Shown in pieces: positions 31,252 through 42,186 of a stretch of 64,000 bases of DNA. The stretch lies in contig CM077010.1 in assembly GCA_039090855.1 (NCBI GenBank), positions 50,672,905 through 50,736,904 on the forward strand. Direction: 5' to 3'. The notes under the pieces are model-generated. The model did not search any database. It was not told the origin of the DNA and saw only the letters and a list, made by a program, of their open reading frames with translations. A program made the translations under genes and the position numbers. The stretch comes from Macrothele yani. Taxonomy: Eukaryota > Arthropoda > Arachnida > Araneae > Macrothelidae. Position 1 is the stretch's first letter. Every line of letters begins with the position of its first letter.

Positions 31252-32469
31252 CACTATCTACCAACAAGTAATTGGACACCCCTGCAATCGACGATATCTG
31301 CGGTCCTGATACAGGTCACGGCCGCCGCCGTTAAATATCGTGTGGAAAACAACAACGCAACCAGTCCAAACTACAAGATGCCACGCAGTTCGGAGCTCTC
31401 TGATTTCGAGAAAGGTGTAATCGTCGGGTATCACAGAAATGGCCGATTCATACGTGACATATCCAGCGAGTTGAAGTACCCAAAATCGACAGTGGCCTAC
31501 GTGATTGGCAAGTGGAATATAAGAGGTGACTTTTGGAATGTGCCCTGACCCGGCAGACCCACAAAACTGGGAGTTAGAGCCCGACGGGTGCTGGCCAGAG
31601 AAATTCGGAAGAACCAATACAAATCGATGGTCCACATCCGCGGGGAGTTTCAACAGGCAACCGGGAGTGTTCGTTCGATGAATACCATCCGTAAGGAAGC
31701 CCATCTGCTCGGTTATCATGGTGGTGCTGCCGCCCACAAACCTATGATCACCAAGTCCAATAGCGCTGCTTGGCTAACGTGGTGCAAAGAACGTCTACAG
31801 TGAACTGTTGAACAGTGGAAACAGGTTCTCTGGAGCGACGAATCAAGGTTCACCCTCTACCGTTCGTATGGCCGGTTCTGGGTTTGGCGTCTGCCTGGAG
31901 AACGCCTCCTGCCGGAATGTATTGTGCCAACTGTGAAGTTCGGCGGCGGTGGAATTATGCTATGGGGGTGTTTCTCCTCGTATGGCACGGGACCCGCGGT
32001 CGCAATTCCTGGTAGACTCAACGCCGAGACCTACTGCACCATTTTGGAGGACCATGCGCTTCCTACGTTGTGGCAGTTTTACAGGGTGGATCCATGTTAC
32101 TTTCAGGATGACAATGCCTCCTGTCATGTTGCGAGATCCACCATGGCTTGGTATGGTGACAATGGGGTTAATCGAATGGACTGGCCTGCGCAGAGCCCGG
32201 ACCTTAACCCTATCGAGCATCTCTGGGATGAGTTGGAGCGTCGACTTAAGGGGTGCCCCACCGTCCGAAATCGGTGAAGGAACTGACCTGTCTTCTCCAA
32301 GCCGAGTGGAAGAAAATACCGCTAGCCGTCGTACAACGCCTGGTTGAGAGTATGCCCCGGAGGGTCGCAGCTGTAATCGCCGCTCGTGGAGGCTCCACCA
32401 ACTATTGAAGGTGAATAAACTTCGTTTTCCTTTGCTATCACAGGTGTCCAATTACTTGTTGGTTGGTAG
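31252..32469 (+). mobile_element. Tc1-like transposon, family 2
   Basis: A 1218-bp element with TIR CACTAtctACCAACAAGTAATTGGACACC at the left and its complement at the right (ggtgtccaattacttgttggttggtagtg), bounded by TA at 31250-31251 and 32470-32471. It sits in a palindromic MITE. Confidence 0.92.
31342..32405 (+). pseudogene. Tc1 (DD34E) transposase, few lesions
   Basis: Frame 1 (31378-31548): MPRSSELSDFEKGVIVGY and an HTH with KYPKSTVAYVI. After a stop in the linker it continues as REIRKNQYK…RKEAHLLGYHGGAA. A stop (TGA at 31801) precedes [16 protein letters not shown], which holds the first catalytic Asp. Then [27 protein letters not shown] (second Asp) and [17 protein letters not shown] (catalytic Glu) on 31924-32277. 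A stop at 32274 removes the last 40 or so residues. All three catalytic residues are present, but at least three stop/frame lesions make it inactive. Confidence 0.9.
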
Positions 32470-32659
32470 TGTATTTGGAAATCATTTAACTGATCGTACG
32501 TAGACAGCTAGTTGGAAACCATTATGACCATTTCGTACGAAAAACTTTTATGTTATCATTAGAAATTTCTCATATTGGCCATTGTTATGCCCTCTGTTGT
32601 CGGAATTGTACGTCACTCTACCGATCCATGCAGTGCTGTTCTTCCGGTCTCGAGTTGGG

Positions 32660-33986
32660 TAAATTACAAAGGCCGTTCCATCATAAAAACTGAGAGTAAT
32701 TCCTCTTTTTAATTTGGCAACAGTGCAAAGAGGGAAAATAACCACGCCACGACTAACTGAATTACGGAAGCATTTATGGCAACAGTTATTAGCCGTAGCA
32801 GGCAATTCTGGTGTTGTTATTGCGCAGTTGCTTAACGTACGTCTGCATTTCGTCATACGGAGGTGACTGATGCAGAGTTAAAAAGTAAAATGCATTGTGC
32901 CATAAAATTTTGCTATCGTTCGCGTAAAACGGCTCCAGAAACAGTTGATTTAGGAAAAAAGTTTAAAAAGATAAATGGTTGGGGAGTCAATGATTTTTAG
33001 AAGGCACCATGATTTCAAAAAAGGGCGTTTGTCGGCATAAATTGCTCCCAGGCCTGGTTGAAGTGAAAGTGTTGTTACGCAGCGTATTGTTAACACTGTT
33101 TAGGGAATCTTCCAAGAAGATCGACGAATGAAGTGTGAAGACATAGCGGCGTCACATAATATTTCTAAAAACGTCGGTTTTCCGCATTCTACGCGTGTTC
33201 ATGTGTGTTCCATATGGGTACCTCACCACCTGACGAGAGAATAATTGTTAGCCAGAGTTCAGGTGTGTCATGAGTGGAGACAAATCATTGCATAGGATTC
33301 AAACTTTCTAAACTCAGTAATAACTGCCGATGAAACATGGGTCCAATATTTCGACCCCCTTACGAAGCGCGCAACGAGTGTCTGAAAACACGCAGGCTCG
33401 CCTCCCCGAAAAAAAGTCTTCCAGACCAAATTAGCTGGGAAGTAGATGATAATAATTTTCTTTGATCATAAAGGTGTGGTCTACCAGCATGCCGTTCCTC
33501 CGCAAATTTCTGTCTATGCTGAGTATTACTTTTCAGTCTTGAAGCGTCTGCGACGACACATATCGATTAAGCGAACGGAACTGGTGGGCAAGTGGACCTT
33601 ACACCATGATAACGTCCGCCCAACTTTGGCTGCTTGTGTTCAACAGTTTCTTACGAAATGCAGTACTGAAATCATGCTACAGCCTGCTTACAGTCCTGAC
33701 CTCGCCCCTTGCGATATCTGGTTGTTTCCAGTAATGAAGGAGAAGTTCCGTGGTGCAACATTCAACATAGATGCTGACGTTATTCAAGCTGTACAGGGTT
33801 CGCTAAAGCAACTTCCAGAAAATACCTTCGCCATATGCTTTGAAAAGTGCACTGAACGATGGGACTGTTGCATATCATCCTAGGGAAGATACTTTGAGAA
33901 AGAATAACATATATTTTGTTGTACTTATATTTCTTCATTTTGTGTGATTTTACTCTCAGTTTTTATGGAACAGCCGTTGTAATTTA
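32660..33986 (+). mobile_element. mariner-like transposon with TTACAA.GGC.GTTCC TIRs
   Basis: The left end 'ttacaaaggccgttccatca' + 'taaaaactgagagtaat' is mirrored at the right: 'actctcagtttttatggaac' + 'agccgttgtaa'. TAAATTACAA and its complement extend the ends to 32660 and 33986. Length is 1.33 kb. Confidence 0.82.
33060..33883 (+). pseudogene. mariner (DD34D) transposase, C-terminal half readable
   Basis: The N-terminal part is stop-ridden but shows ITADETWVQYFDP (about 33320-33356), with the first catalytic Asp. From 33446 an open frame of 145 codons gives FFDHKGVVYQHAVPP, then WTLHHDNVRPTLA (second Asp) and LQPAYSPDLAPCDIWLFPVMKE (third Asp of YSPDLAPCD), and ends EKCTERWDCCISS. Motif order and spacing are those of mariner DD34D enzymes. 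The C-terminal half is strikingly clean compared with the N-terminal half. Confidence 0.85.
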
Positions 33987-34095
33987 CTTACATTTTCTAA
34001 CCGATTCTGCAAGGTAGGTTTGTCAAAATCATTCTCATTAAAATTTCTTCTGAAAGTGGAAATTCATGGCTGTACCTAAAGCTATGGAAACAGAT

Positions 34096-34305
34096 GCCGC
34101 CCCGGTGGCGCTCTAAGCCGTGGCTTATGACCATTCTTCCGAGATGGGTCTAGGTTAAAATCGCTGTGAGGTATGGATATTGTGTTTGTCTTACCGCACT
34201 GGCTCTCTCCCTTCCCTAGAGCCACTGGTGCTAAATTAGGGACGGGTGGCTACTTATATCCCATTGAATTCCTCACGGAGGATATTAAACCCCTAATTAA
34301 AAAAT
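34096..34305 (+). mobile_element. tRNA-derived SINE (SINE-B), older copy with TSD
   Basis: A short deletion has removed part of the A box (GGTGGCGCTCTAAGCC) and the B box is mutated (tctaggttaaaatcgc). The body is conserved. Near-perfect duplication: tggaaacagat (34085-34095) and tggaacagat (34306-34315). Confidence 0.85.
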
Positions 34306-34469
34306 TGGAACAGATAGGAAATGTAAGAGGAAAGAATCATTTATAGCGTAAAACGTTTTTGCTGCCCGCTTCGGTGCAGATTATTCTCCAAACTAAACTA
34401 TGCCGATTTTGGCTTATCACTGCATCTGGCAGTTTTGACCTTTGCGTCAACTCAGTTGTACGGCACATA

Positions 34470-35711
34470 CACTATATTGACAAAAGTCACCGTACATCCC
34501 TTCAAAAAGAAATGAACGGATCCGCTGCGTTGTTAAGATGCGCAGTACAGCTGCAAACGGTATAAAAACAAGGCTACAGCTGACGGCGATCATATCGCAC
34601 TGTGAGGTTAGGTGAAAATGTCGCGGTGGGAGAGAACTGATTTTGAGAAAGGAAAGATTGTTGGTTGTTATATTAGTGGATTGTCCATAAGAGAAACCGA
34701 GAGGCGTTTAAACATATCCAAGTCAACTGTTTTGGATGTATTGAATAAGTGGAAGACACATGGCATGCCTGAAGTAGCAAAACGTTCCTGCAGACCAAAG
34801 AAAATCAGTGATAGAGGACGTCAAAACCTCAGAAGAATCTTTACAGTTAATCGAAGGAGTACTGCAAAAGACCTCAGTGCACAGGTGAGTAAAAATTCTG
34901 GAACCTCGGTATGTACACATACCATTCGCAGAGAACTTCATTTCATGGGTTACTGTGGTCGTGGGGTTGCTCATAAGCCTTTCATCTCCACTCAGAATGC
35001 TACTCTTCGTTTAGCATGGTGCAAAGAACTTTAACCGTGGACCGTAGATCAATGGAAACAGGGCCTATGGTCTGATGAATCCAGATGCACGATCCATCTG
35101 TCTGATGGCCGTATGTGGCTACGGCGGCAGCCGGGGAACGCTATTTATCACAGTGAACTTTTCATACGGTCACGTTTGGAGCTGGCAGTGTACTTGTGTG
35201 GGGGTGTTTTTTGTGGTATGGTCCCGGTCGATTGGTTATCGTGGAGAAACCTGTAAACCAGCACGTCAACCTGGATATTTTGGACAATCATGCCCTACCA
35301 ACTGTGTGGCAATACTATGGAACCGAGCCTTGTCGGTACCAGCAGGATAATGCACCGAGCCATAAAGCAAAGGACTGTTACGGCGTGGTTTGACGATAAT
35401 TCCGTATCGTGTGTGGATTGACCAGTAGAGAGCCTTGATCTGAATCCCATAGAGCACCTATGGGAGGAATTAGAGCGCCGCGTAAGATGTTTGGAACCAA
35501 GGCCTACTACTAAGCAACAGTCAGCGGCAGCATTATGTACTAAATGGATGCGCATACCTATCGCTGTGTTCCAAAACATTGTCGAAAGCATTCTCAAAGT
35601 GTCAGTGAATGCATTAAGGCCAAAGGTGAACCGACACCGTACTAATGTATGTCAATAAATGCTATGTTGTGTTTCTCTTCTATGTGTCCTGTGACTTTTG
35701 CCATTATAGTA
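34470..35711 (+). mobile_element. Tc1-like transposon, family 1 (copy c)
   Basis: Left TIR CACTATATTGACAAAAGTCA after TA (34468-34469); right TIR 'tgtcctgtgacttttgccat' + 'tatagta'. 1.24 kb, plus orientation. Same family as 5758 and 42377. Confidence 0.88.
34612..35640 (+). pseudogene. Tc1 transposase (family 1, copy c), broken
   Basis: N-terminal 140 residues open (34612-35034): MKMSRWERTDFEKGKIVG, HTH with LSIRETERRLNISKSTVLDV, a second helix group with RRSTAKDLSAQVSKNSGTS, and FMGYCGRGVAHKPF. It stops after LAWCKEL. It then continues in shifted frames with TVDQWKQGLWSDES (first Asp), NTMEPSLVGTSRIMHRA (frame-shifted QQDNAPSH region), WFDDNSV, and EHLWEELERRVRCLEPRP (Glu block). At least one stop and two shifts. 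Confidence 0.88.
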
Positions 35712-35714
35712 TCC

Positions 35715-36830
35715 CCCTTTGAGAAAAGCTTGGGCAAGAAATCGAAGGTTTCTGGTTCTCCGCGAACCATGCTAGAATCCTTCTCTCTGCACAAGAAGGA
35801 ATTCTGATTCATTTCAGACGATGTGTGGAAGGAACATCCCACATTGCTTTAAGAACCACACGACCAGGAGATGGGTTTTACATTCGGGCCCAACTTTATC
35901 GACGATGGTATTTGAAACCACACCTTTTTTCTCCGGAGTCAGATATTCTACCTCTTGTACTACACCGACCTCAGCTTATCGCTGCATTTTGCCGTTTTGA
36001 TTCTCGCTTCATCTGATTGATACGCCACACAGTTCAGAGTGTTAACTGGTTTATGATAACTTCCATAGTCTTGCGCGGTTAACCTAGTGAAGTAAGGATA
36101 ATAATATTATAAGTAATAATATTTATGCAGTCCTTTTATATCTCTTAAACGACACTTTATTATTTTCTTTCCTTAGAGCAGAAAGGTTGTCCTCAGCTTA
36201 GTAATTCTTCCTCCCTGTTTCTCTGAAACTAAGAGTTTTCTTCCCTTAATCTTCCATTATCATTCCTTCGTCTCCCTTTTGCGCCTGCGGAGAAAACCTG
36301 CATTCCCCCGGTCAGTTTAAGACCTGCTTCCTAACACCTAAGGCGCTTCCTCGCCTCCTCCTTGCGACTGCTCGCTTTCAAGCCCTCGAGTCGGCCTTCT
36401 AACTCCCCCTTTGTCCCCGCGCAAACTCGCCCATTTTCTTCCACAGAAACCATAGGAAAACGGCAACGTTGGCTTAGCAAAGCTTCGAGGTAGAAATTAA
36501 GAGTGCTTGCGCATTCAGTCAGTTGTTTTTAAATTAACAAGGCAAAGATTAAATGAGCTGGACAATACCAATGCGTCTACGAAATACAAAGGCTCAGACC
36601 CTTAAGATGCGACAAACTGGCGTCTCTAAATGAACCGTGTTTCCGATGTTTAATAGCAGGTGAACAAGCAAAAGTTTCTCACGCATCGTGGAAACAAAGG
36701 AAATGGAGCACTAAAGTAAAATCAAAGTTGCGAAATGAGATTTAACATCTTTGCCTAAAATCATAGTATTAAATCTCCGTGACGAGAGCATCTCAATGGC
36801 CAGACGATTATGGTTTATAAAAAGATATTC
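35715..36830. other. Unassigned spacer
   Basis: No gene recognised. About 65 bp near 35965-36030 ('cttatcgctgcattttgccg…') resemble the left flank of the Tc1 at 34405-34467. A CT-rich, GC-richer block lies at 36250-36440. Confidence 0.4.
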
Positions 36831-36837
36831 TTCCAGG

Positions 36838-37912
36838 GGTGGACTGGGGGGACCAAACCAGGCCGGGAATTTTAGTCTTACGGTCCATTAAAAAACACGC
36901 ATCTGCAATGAAACGCCTCGTAAATCATAAATTCTCCTATAAAAAAATCCTGTTAGATCTTGAATTGATAGCATACCGTGTTCGTGGCAAAGCCTCGTTT
37001 GAGAAACACAAGAGCGGTCGGAAAACGTCTCTGACTGATAGAGACAGGAGAGCATTAAAGAAAATTGTTACCCGTAATAAGAAGACCCTGGCGTCGAAAA
37101 TTAGTGCGAAGCTCAGTCTGCTTCTGTAGACCTCAGTATCAACAAAACCAGTAAGCGTGGATCTGCAAAAACAAGATATTCAAGGCAGAGCTGCAATTTC
37201 AAAATTTCTGGTAACTCAGGTGAAGGCACACGGGCGACGGCAGTGGTCTCAGGAGCATACAATGGGAACTTTCGATGCATGGAAGTGTGTAATGTGGTCA
37301 AATGAATACACATTCACATTATTCCCCACCGCAGGATGTGTTTACGTGTGGAGAATACTGTCAGAAGCGTGCAACCCATACTGTTTGCTTCCAACAGTGT
37401 AGCATTGTGGTGATTCTGTCATCCTCTGGCCGGCCATATTGTGGTTTTCAGAAGGTCTCCTGATCACCTTGAAAGAAGGATGACTGGAAGGACGTATGAA
37501 ACCATTTTGGCCGACCAAGTCCATCCAATGGCTCACGCATTGTTTCCTGCAAAGTGTGTCATCTATCAAGGTGATAGCACTCCTATTTACGGGACTCGGA
37601 ATGTCCAATCATGGTTTGAGGAACATGAGGACGAACTTTCACACCTTCCTTGGCCACCCCAATCACCAGACTTAAACATCATCGAGCCACTGTGGTCTGT
37701 GTTGGAAAACAGAGTAAGATCCCGTTATCCTTCACTTGCATCTCTCAAGGACCTTGAGTAGTTTCTGCATGAAACATTTTGTAGCATCCCACTAACCACC
37801 ATCCAGGATTGTATGCGTCCATTTCAAGCATAGTTCAGGTTGTTGTGGATGCCCACTCCCTATTAGGTACGTAAAATTTTCCTAGGTGTTCACATTATAC
37901 TGTCCAACCCCT
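36838..37912 (+). mobile_element. Tc1-like transposon, family 3 (CAGGGGTTGGACA type)
   Basis: Right end 'cacattatactgtccaaccc' + 'ctgta'. Left end 'ccaggggtggactgggggg' is a damaged version of the same TIR. The transposase between supports the boundaries. An isolated end of the same family lies at 23690. Confidence 0.7.
36870..37830 (+). pseudogene. Tc1 transposase (family 3), broken, catalytic Asp lost
   Basis: Frame pieces: a DNA-binding part with KHKSGRKTSLTDRDRRAL and RNKKTLASKISAKLS (36870-37110); VMWSNEYTFTLFPTAGCVYVWR (37290-37350), where the usual WSDE has become WSNE, losing the first catalytic Asp; and 37441-37761 with VIYQGDSTPIYG (second Asp) and HLPWPPQSPDLNIIEPLWSVLE (Glu). At least two frameshifts. 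Inactive. Confidence 0.85.
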
Positions 37913-38190
37913 GTACGTAAGTATGTCTTACATTATAAATTAGCGTAATGCACAGGTACGGGTCTCTTTTTTTACCTTTTTTATTTCTTTTGGAGACATT
38001 TAAAACTTTATAATATTATTTAATATTTTGAAATTTTTATCATACATTTTTTACATTTATACGTTTCGAGACAATCTCGTAGAGAAACGTATAACCGAGG
38101 TTGCAGTGTATACGCATTTAATTCACAAGTTAGTAAAATCATGCAATGCATTGATTATGATACGTTTTTTAACATACCAGAAATCATTAC
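37913..38190. other. Unassigned spacer
   Basis: AT-rich. The inverted pair acgtttcgaga/tctcgtagagaaacgt sits near 38055-38085. Confidence 0.35.
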
Positions 38191-38191
38191 T

Positions 38192-38800
38192 CAAGTTATG
38201 AGGATAATGGATGTGGAATAAATCTCGCTCTGTGCCCTGAGTTTTGACCCTATTTCGATGATATTCAACAGAACCAGTTCAGTATACCTCAACAACATAC
38301 TAAAGTTTTGTCGCAATAGAAGCATTTTTAGTCAAGTAATGAGGATAATGACTGTGGAATAAATCTCTATTCTGTGCCGTAACCTTTGACCCTATTCCAA
38401 TGATATTCAAAGGAACCGGTTCAGTATAGCTCCGGAACAACATACTAAAGTTTTTTCGCAATAGAAGCATTTTTAGTCAAGTTATGAAGATAATGGCTGT
38501 GGAATAAATCTCGCTCTTGTGTCCTGACCTTTGACCCTATTTTGATGATATTCAATAGAACCGGTTTAGTATACCTCCTGAAAAACATGATAAAGTTTTG
38601 GCGCAATCGAAGCATTTTTACGTAAGTTGTGATGCATAAGAGCAATGGAAAGGATCCCGCCCCTATGTCCTGACCTTTGACCCCATTTCTCCCATTTTCA
38701 ACAAGGGTTCGTCCCCAGATACTCTCCTACCACATACTGAAATTTCATCGCAATTGAACCATGTTTAGGCGAGTTATCGTGCGGGAGGACGGACGGACGG
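38192..38800 (+). repeat. About 143-bp tandem array (four units plus partial)
   Basis: Units start with 'caagttatgaggataatg' at 38192, 38333, 38478 and 38622, and a partial unit at about 38768. Each contains 'tgacctttgaccctatttc', 'ttcaa.agaaccggttcagta' and 'cgcaatagaagcattttta'. Divergence between units is moderate. The last ends in (GGAC)n-like 'gaggacggacggacggacaa'. Confidence 0.9.
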
Positions 38801-38839
38801 ACAAAGCTGGAGCACATACGCTTCTTCAATCGATGGTTG

Positions 38840-39875
38840 GAAAACGTAAAAAAGCAAAAGATTTATTGAAGTTACCTAACACGTAATAAAAGAAACATGT
38901 ACACTCAAGCAGTCTTTTACTGTTGCTTTGGAAGAAATTAAAAATTAAGCGCGAGCTGAAACAAATCTGGAAAGAAGTAAAAATGTGTTTAATCTGTCAC
39001 TAAAAGCAGTTTCTCCCAATGGAGATAATGGGCGTCTACCTGTGACAGTTACATTTTCAAGTGATCCGCAGGTAAACTGCGTTAAGTTAGGTCACTTTAA
39101 GATTCCTTGTTCCTCAGTCTCAGCAACTTTAATTCTTCTATTTGCAGTGCTTGTGAGGTTCGTCATTCGTTTTCCTCAAAGTGACTCGAGAGCGGAGACG
39201 TCAGACAATTTCTCTTGTGGGATCTGACAGTCACACAGTTGAGCTAGCGTTAGTGTGAGAGTCTTTGCTGGTTCAATTAGAGCGCCTAATCCAATTGGCG
39301 GCCTTTTGCTAAAATCGATATCTTCTCTTCTGTCCTGCTGGAGGACAACTCTCCCCCGTTCACCTGGCCTTCCATCTTCGCCCTTCTACTCCCTTGTGAC
39401 CTATGACCTCGATGCAGGATCAAAAGCCGCGACCACAGTGATTGGATTTGCACTCTCACCGCAAACGTGGAGCAGGGGAAGGAAGCGGCTTCGATGAGGC
39501 AATGTTTATTCTTGAAGCGAAGGTTTTTCTATTCTGTGTCAAACACATCTTTGCATTCCGCTTTCGACGTCACAAATAGACACAATTCATTTACCCAGGG
39601 GAATTTCAATTTGTTTTAATATTTCTCTTAGTCTGTCTTAGTTACGTCGTACAATGCATTGTTACGGTAACACGACACACTTCCGCACACACCAACATAA
39701 TTTTGAGATCAATCTCAATGGCTCGGAACACTTGACTAGGTTTTTGCGCAGGAAACAATTTTAGAAACAATTAAGCACTGCAACAGGAGGAAATTTCATA
39801 ATGAAATCCTGTTAATAAGAAAGACGCAATTTCGAGAACGGAAACGCCTCTTCAACATTTTTAGGATTATATATT
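38840..39875. other. Unassigned spacer
   Basis: About 1 kb. Two 80-codon open frames (38985, 39255) show no recognised domain. The region is GC-richer around 39340-39480. Confidence 0.35.
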
Positions 39876-39877
39876 AT

Positions 39878-39965
39878 CATGAAAAAGAGATGAAGATTAA
39901 TGGAGGTTACTTAACCCAATTTCGTTTTGCCGACGACGCGACGTAGTGATAATTGCAAGTACCGT
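39878..39965 (+). pseudogene. RTE reverse transcriptase scrap (motif C)
   Basis: It translates as EMKINGGYLTQFRFADDA, then breaks. This corresponds to GIKINGDYLTHLRFADDVVIFA of the intact RTE around its catalytic FADD. A roughly 4-base insertion follows the motif. Confidence 0.75.
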
Positions 39966-40070
39966 GATGTTCGTTTAAGTATACTTGCCTGAACATTACA
40001 CAAACCAGTTCTTAATAACTTCACTTCTAAGCGAATCAGGAGTCACTCAAATAACTCCAGAAAAGATTAC

Positions 40071-40293
40071 TTTTTTTTTTTTTTTGATTGGAGGTTTAAC
40101 GACCACCGTGAGCAACTCAATGGGCTCTAAGCAGTCGCCCGTCCCTAATTTAGGGTCACTGGTTCCCGGGAAGGGAGAGAGCCAGTGCCGTAAGACAAAC
40201 ACAACATCCATGCCTTACCGGGATTCGAACCCGGACCCCTTCTGGACGAATGATCAGAGGCAATCGCTAAGACCACTGCGCCACTGGGGTGGC
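40071..40293 (-). mobile_element. tRNA-derived SINE (SINE-B), minus strand, with TSD
   Basis: Poly(T) at 40071-40085 followed by the reverse-complement body, B box (gggattcgaacccgg) and A box (gaccactgcgccac). The perfect duplication aaaagattactt lies at 40061-40072 and 40294-40305. Confidence 0.92.
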
Positions 40294-40334
40294 AAAAGAT
40301 TACTTGCTATCTATATATTAATTTAATAAGGTTT

Positions 40335-41215
40335 TTTATTGTGAGTCCTATTTTGAGAGAACGGCTGAACGTAAATACATGGTTGAGGTATCGAAATAAA
40401 GGTCTTACCGTGTAGATGTGCCAGTCGAAGAAACAAAATGAGATTAGCGCAACGGTATGGGCGTTGTGGGGCGACAAAGTTTCCATGTAAAGTCTACGGG
40501 AGAAGCGTGCGGTTGACACGTCTACATGGTAAGACCTTTATGCGATCGCCTGCGGTTGACTCACGTGCTGTTGAAGGCGGAGGCATGGAGGGACTGAGAT
40601 AGTGCAAAAGTCCGAAGTTTTCTCTTTTCTGAGCGAACCGTTGAGCAGGAATTTCTTTAAAGTTCTTCTCATCGGAACAGCGAACACTCTCGAAGACCTG
40701 TTTGCCTTATGCCGTTGGACTGTGTGATGTATACATACAATTTAATATTCATTCGGTCCAGTTTATTAAAGTAGGTAAGACGTTTCCCATTATGTAAAGA
40801 TGTAAATACACATTCCGTTGACCATTATTAGTGAAAATAATTAGAATGTTTAGAATGCACATATTGAGTTGCGCCACCTATATACTCATTCTATAAGGAT
40901 TTTACTGTGCGACCTATTTTGAGAGAACTGCTGAACGTAAAAATATGGTTCAGGTATCAACATAAAGGTCTTACCATGTCGATGTGCCAGTCGAAGAGAA
41001 AACTGAGATTCGAGCAACGGTTAGGGCTTGGCGGGGCGGCAAAATTACTTAAAAACATGGTTCACGTATTCAAAGTTTAGATGTACATGTGTCCTACCAT
41101 GTACATGTGGCGGTCGAAGAGAAAACGGAGATTGGAGCAACGGTTGGTACGTGGAGGGCCCGCAAAGTTCCCATGTAAAGTCTATGGGAGAAGCGTGCGG
41201 ACCTTATCTACATCA
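40335..41215 (+). repeat. Dispersed direct repeats with internal inverted repeat
   Basis: A block beginning 'ttttgagagaacggctgaacgta' (40353) recurs at 40917. Parts ('gtcgaagagaaaac.gagatt.gagcaacgg', 'aaagtctaYgggagaagcgtgcgg') appear up to three times. 'aaaggtcttaccgtgtagatgtg' (40400) is inverted at 40516 ('cacgtctacatggtaagacctt'). Confidence 0.75.
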
Positions 41216-41311
41216 GGCGCTCAGTTCAGTGTCAGACTTGGTGTGTGCATGGTGTTCTATGATCGGTCCTAAAGTGAGTAAATACTTTATTGCATACTTG
41301 CCTTTAACGGA

Positions 41312-41850
41312 ATGTCTCTCCAGCAGAAAAAAGCCAAAAAAAAAAAAAAAAACTTAAGTGCCTTACTGGAAGGCGTGAGCGATCAATGGGTTGCAACTAT
41401 ATGTCTCACACAAGAGAGAATGAAGAGTATTTGCAACGCGAATCTCATTCCAACAACATTTACAAACACAGTTGTGACTGAAGTTGAGAGTGAAAGAGTG
41501 CGCTATCCAGTTGAATTTTTGCACACGATCGACATGGGTGGACTTCCACCTCCCATTCTACGACTGAAAAAGGGTGCAGTCGTGATGCTCATCACGAACC
41601 TGGCGGCCCCGGTGGTGTAGTGGTCTAAGTGATGGCTTATGATCATTCGTTCGTGAAGGGTCCGGGTTTGAATCCCGGTAAGGCATGGATGTTTTGTTTG
41701 TCTTACGGCACTGGCTCTCTCCCTTCCCTCGAACCAGTGACACTAAATTAGGGACAGGCGACTGCTTACAGCCTATTGAGTTGCTCACGGTGGTCGTTAA
41801 ACCTTCATTCAAAACAAAAATCACGAACCTGGACTATTCTCTTTACTGAA
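41312..41850 (+). pseudogene. Helitron PIF1-like helicase, C-terminal fragment, split by a SINE
   Basis: The frame reads ESERVRYPVEFLHTIDMGGLPPPILRLKKGAVVMLITNL, the signature of the helicase C-terminal domain of Helitron proteins (PVEFLN…GLPPHxLxLKVGxxVMLLRNL). The SINE inserts inside the codons for ITNL, and the sequence resumes after it with a stop shortly beyond. Residues before ESERV are diverged, starting in an A-run. The piece is 3'-terminal, consistent with the Helentron-like hairpin about 100 bp downstream at 41938. Confidence 0.8.
41604..41820 (+). mobile_element. tRNA-derived SINE (SINE-B) with 12-bp TSD
   Basis: Complete copy (A box GTGGTGTAGTGGTC, B box GGGTTTGAATCCC) with a short A-rich tail. 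The perfect duplication tcacgaacctgg lies at 41592-41603 and 41821-41832, inside the Helitron helicase reading frame. Confidence 0.93.
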
Positions 41851-41937
41851 GTGGTTGAATGAATTTGCCAACCAAATAAAGTTTACATTTGTTGTTTCAC
41901 ATGAGTTTATTCTTTTCAAAAAAAAAAAAAAAAGAAA

Positions 41938-41978
41938 CTGACCGTCGGTTCCGACGGGTTTCGTCTTTTAGTCTTTAT
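41938..41978 (-). repeat. Helentron-like hairpin (minus strand)
   Basis: Reverse complement reads GACTAAAAGACGAAACCCGTC, then GGAACCGACGGTC, the same layout as at 440. It lies just downstream of the helicase fragment and antisense to it. Confidence 0.6.
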
Positions 41979-42186
41979 TCAGCAAATACTTCTTTAGCAC
42001 GACTCAGTCTTCACTGATATAAAAGTCCAACTACTTGTTAGAGAACGTTTAATGATAAACAGCAACAACAACTCTAAATATTAAATACGCAGACGTCAAG
42101 AAATCACATCTTCAAGTTCTTCTACTTCCAAAACTACTGTTATATAACCATACTACAATCACCTCCCCCACACAGCCGCTGCTCAA

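Larger units (their letters stand above)
31165..32550. mobile_element. Palindromic MITE split by a Tc1 insertion
   Basis: The left arm at 31168-31230 ('ttttcgtacggaatgg…gtctacgtacgatcaattaa') is the reverse complement of the right arm at 32487-32550 ('ttaactgatcgtacgtagac…ccatttcgtacgaaaa'). Between them lies a middle segment that is itself inverted, giving a nested palindrome once the Tc1 (31252-32469) is removed. There is no coding sequence. The reconstructed insert-free unit would be about 165 bp. Confidence 0.75.

Noticed and set aside
32548..32856. 102-codon minus-strand ORF near the mariner left end
   Set aside because: It crosses the mariner TIR and MITE arm and has no known domain; most likely chance.
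38192..38800. CRISPR-like array
   Set aside because: Units are contiguous diverged tandem repeats with no unique spacers, and the genome is eukaryotic.
38985..39497. Two 80-codon ORFs as small host genes
   Set aside because: No domain, no splice or promoter signals I can support, and only a slightly higher GC content.
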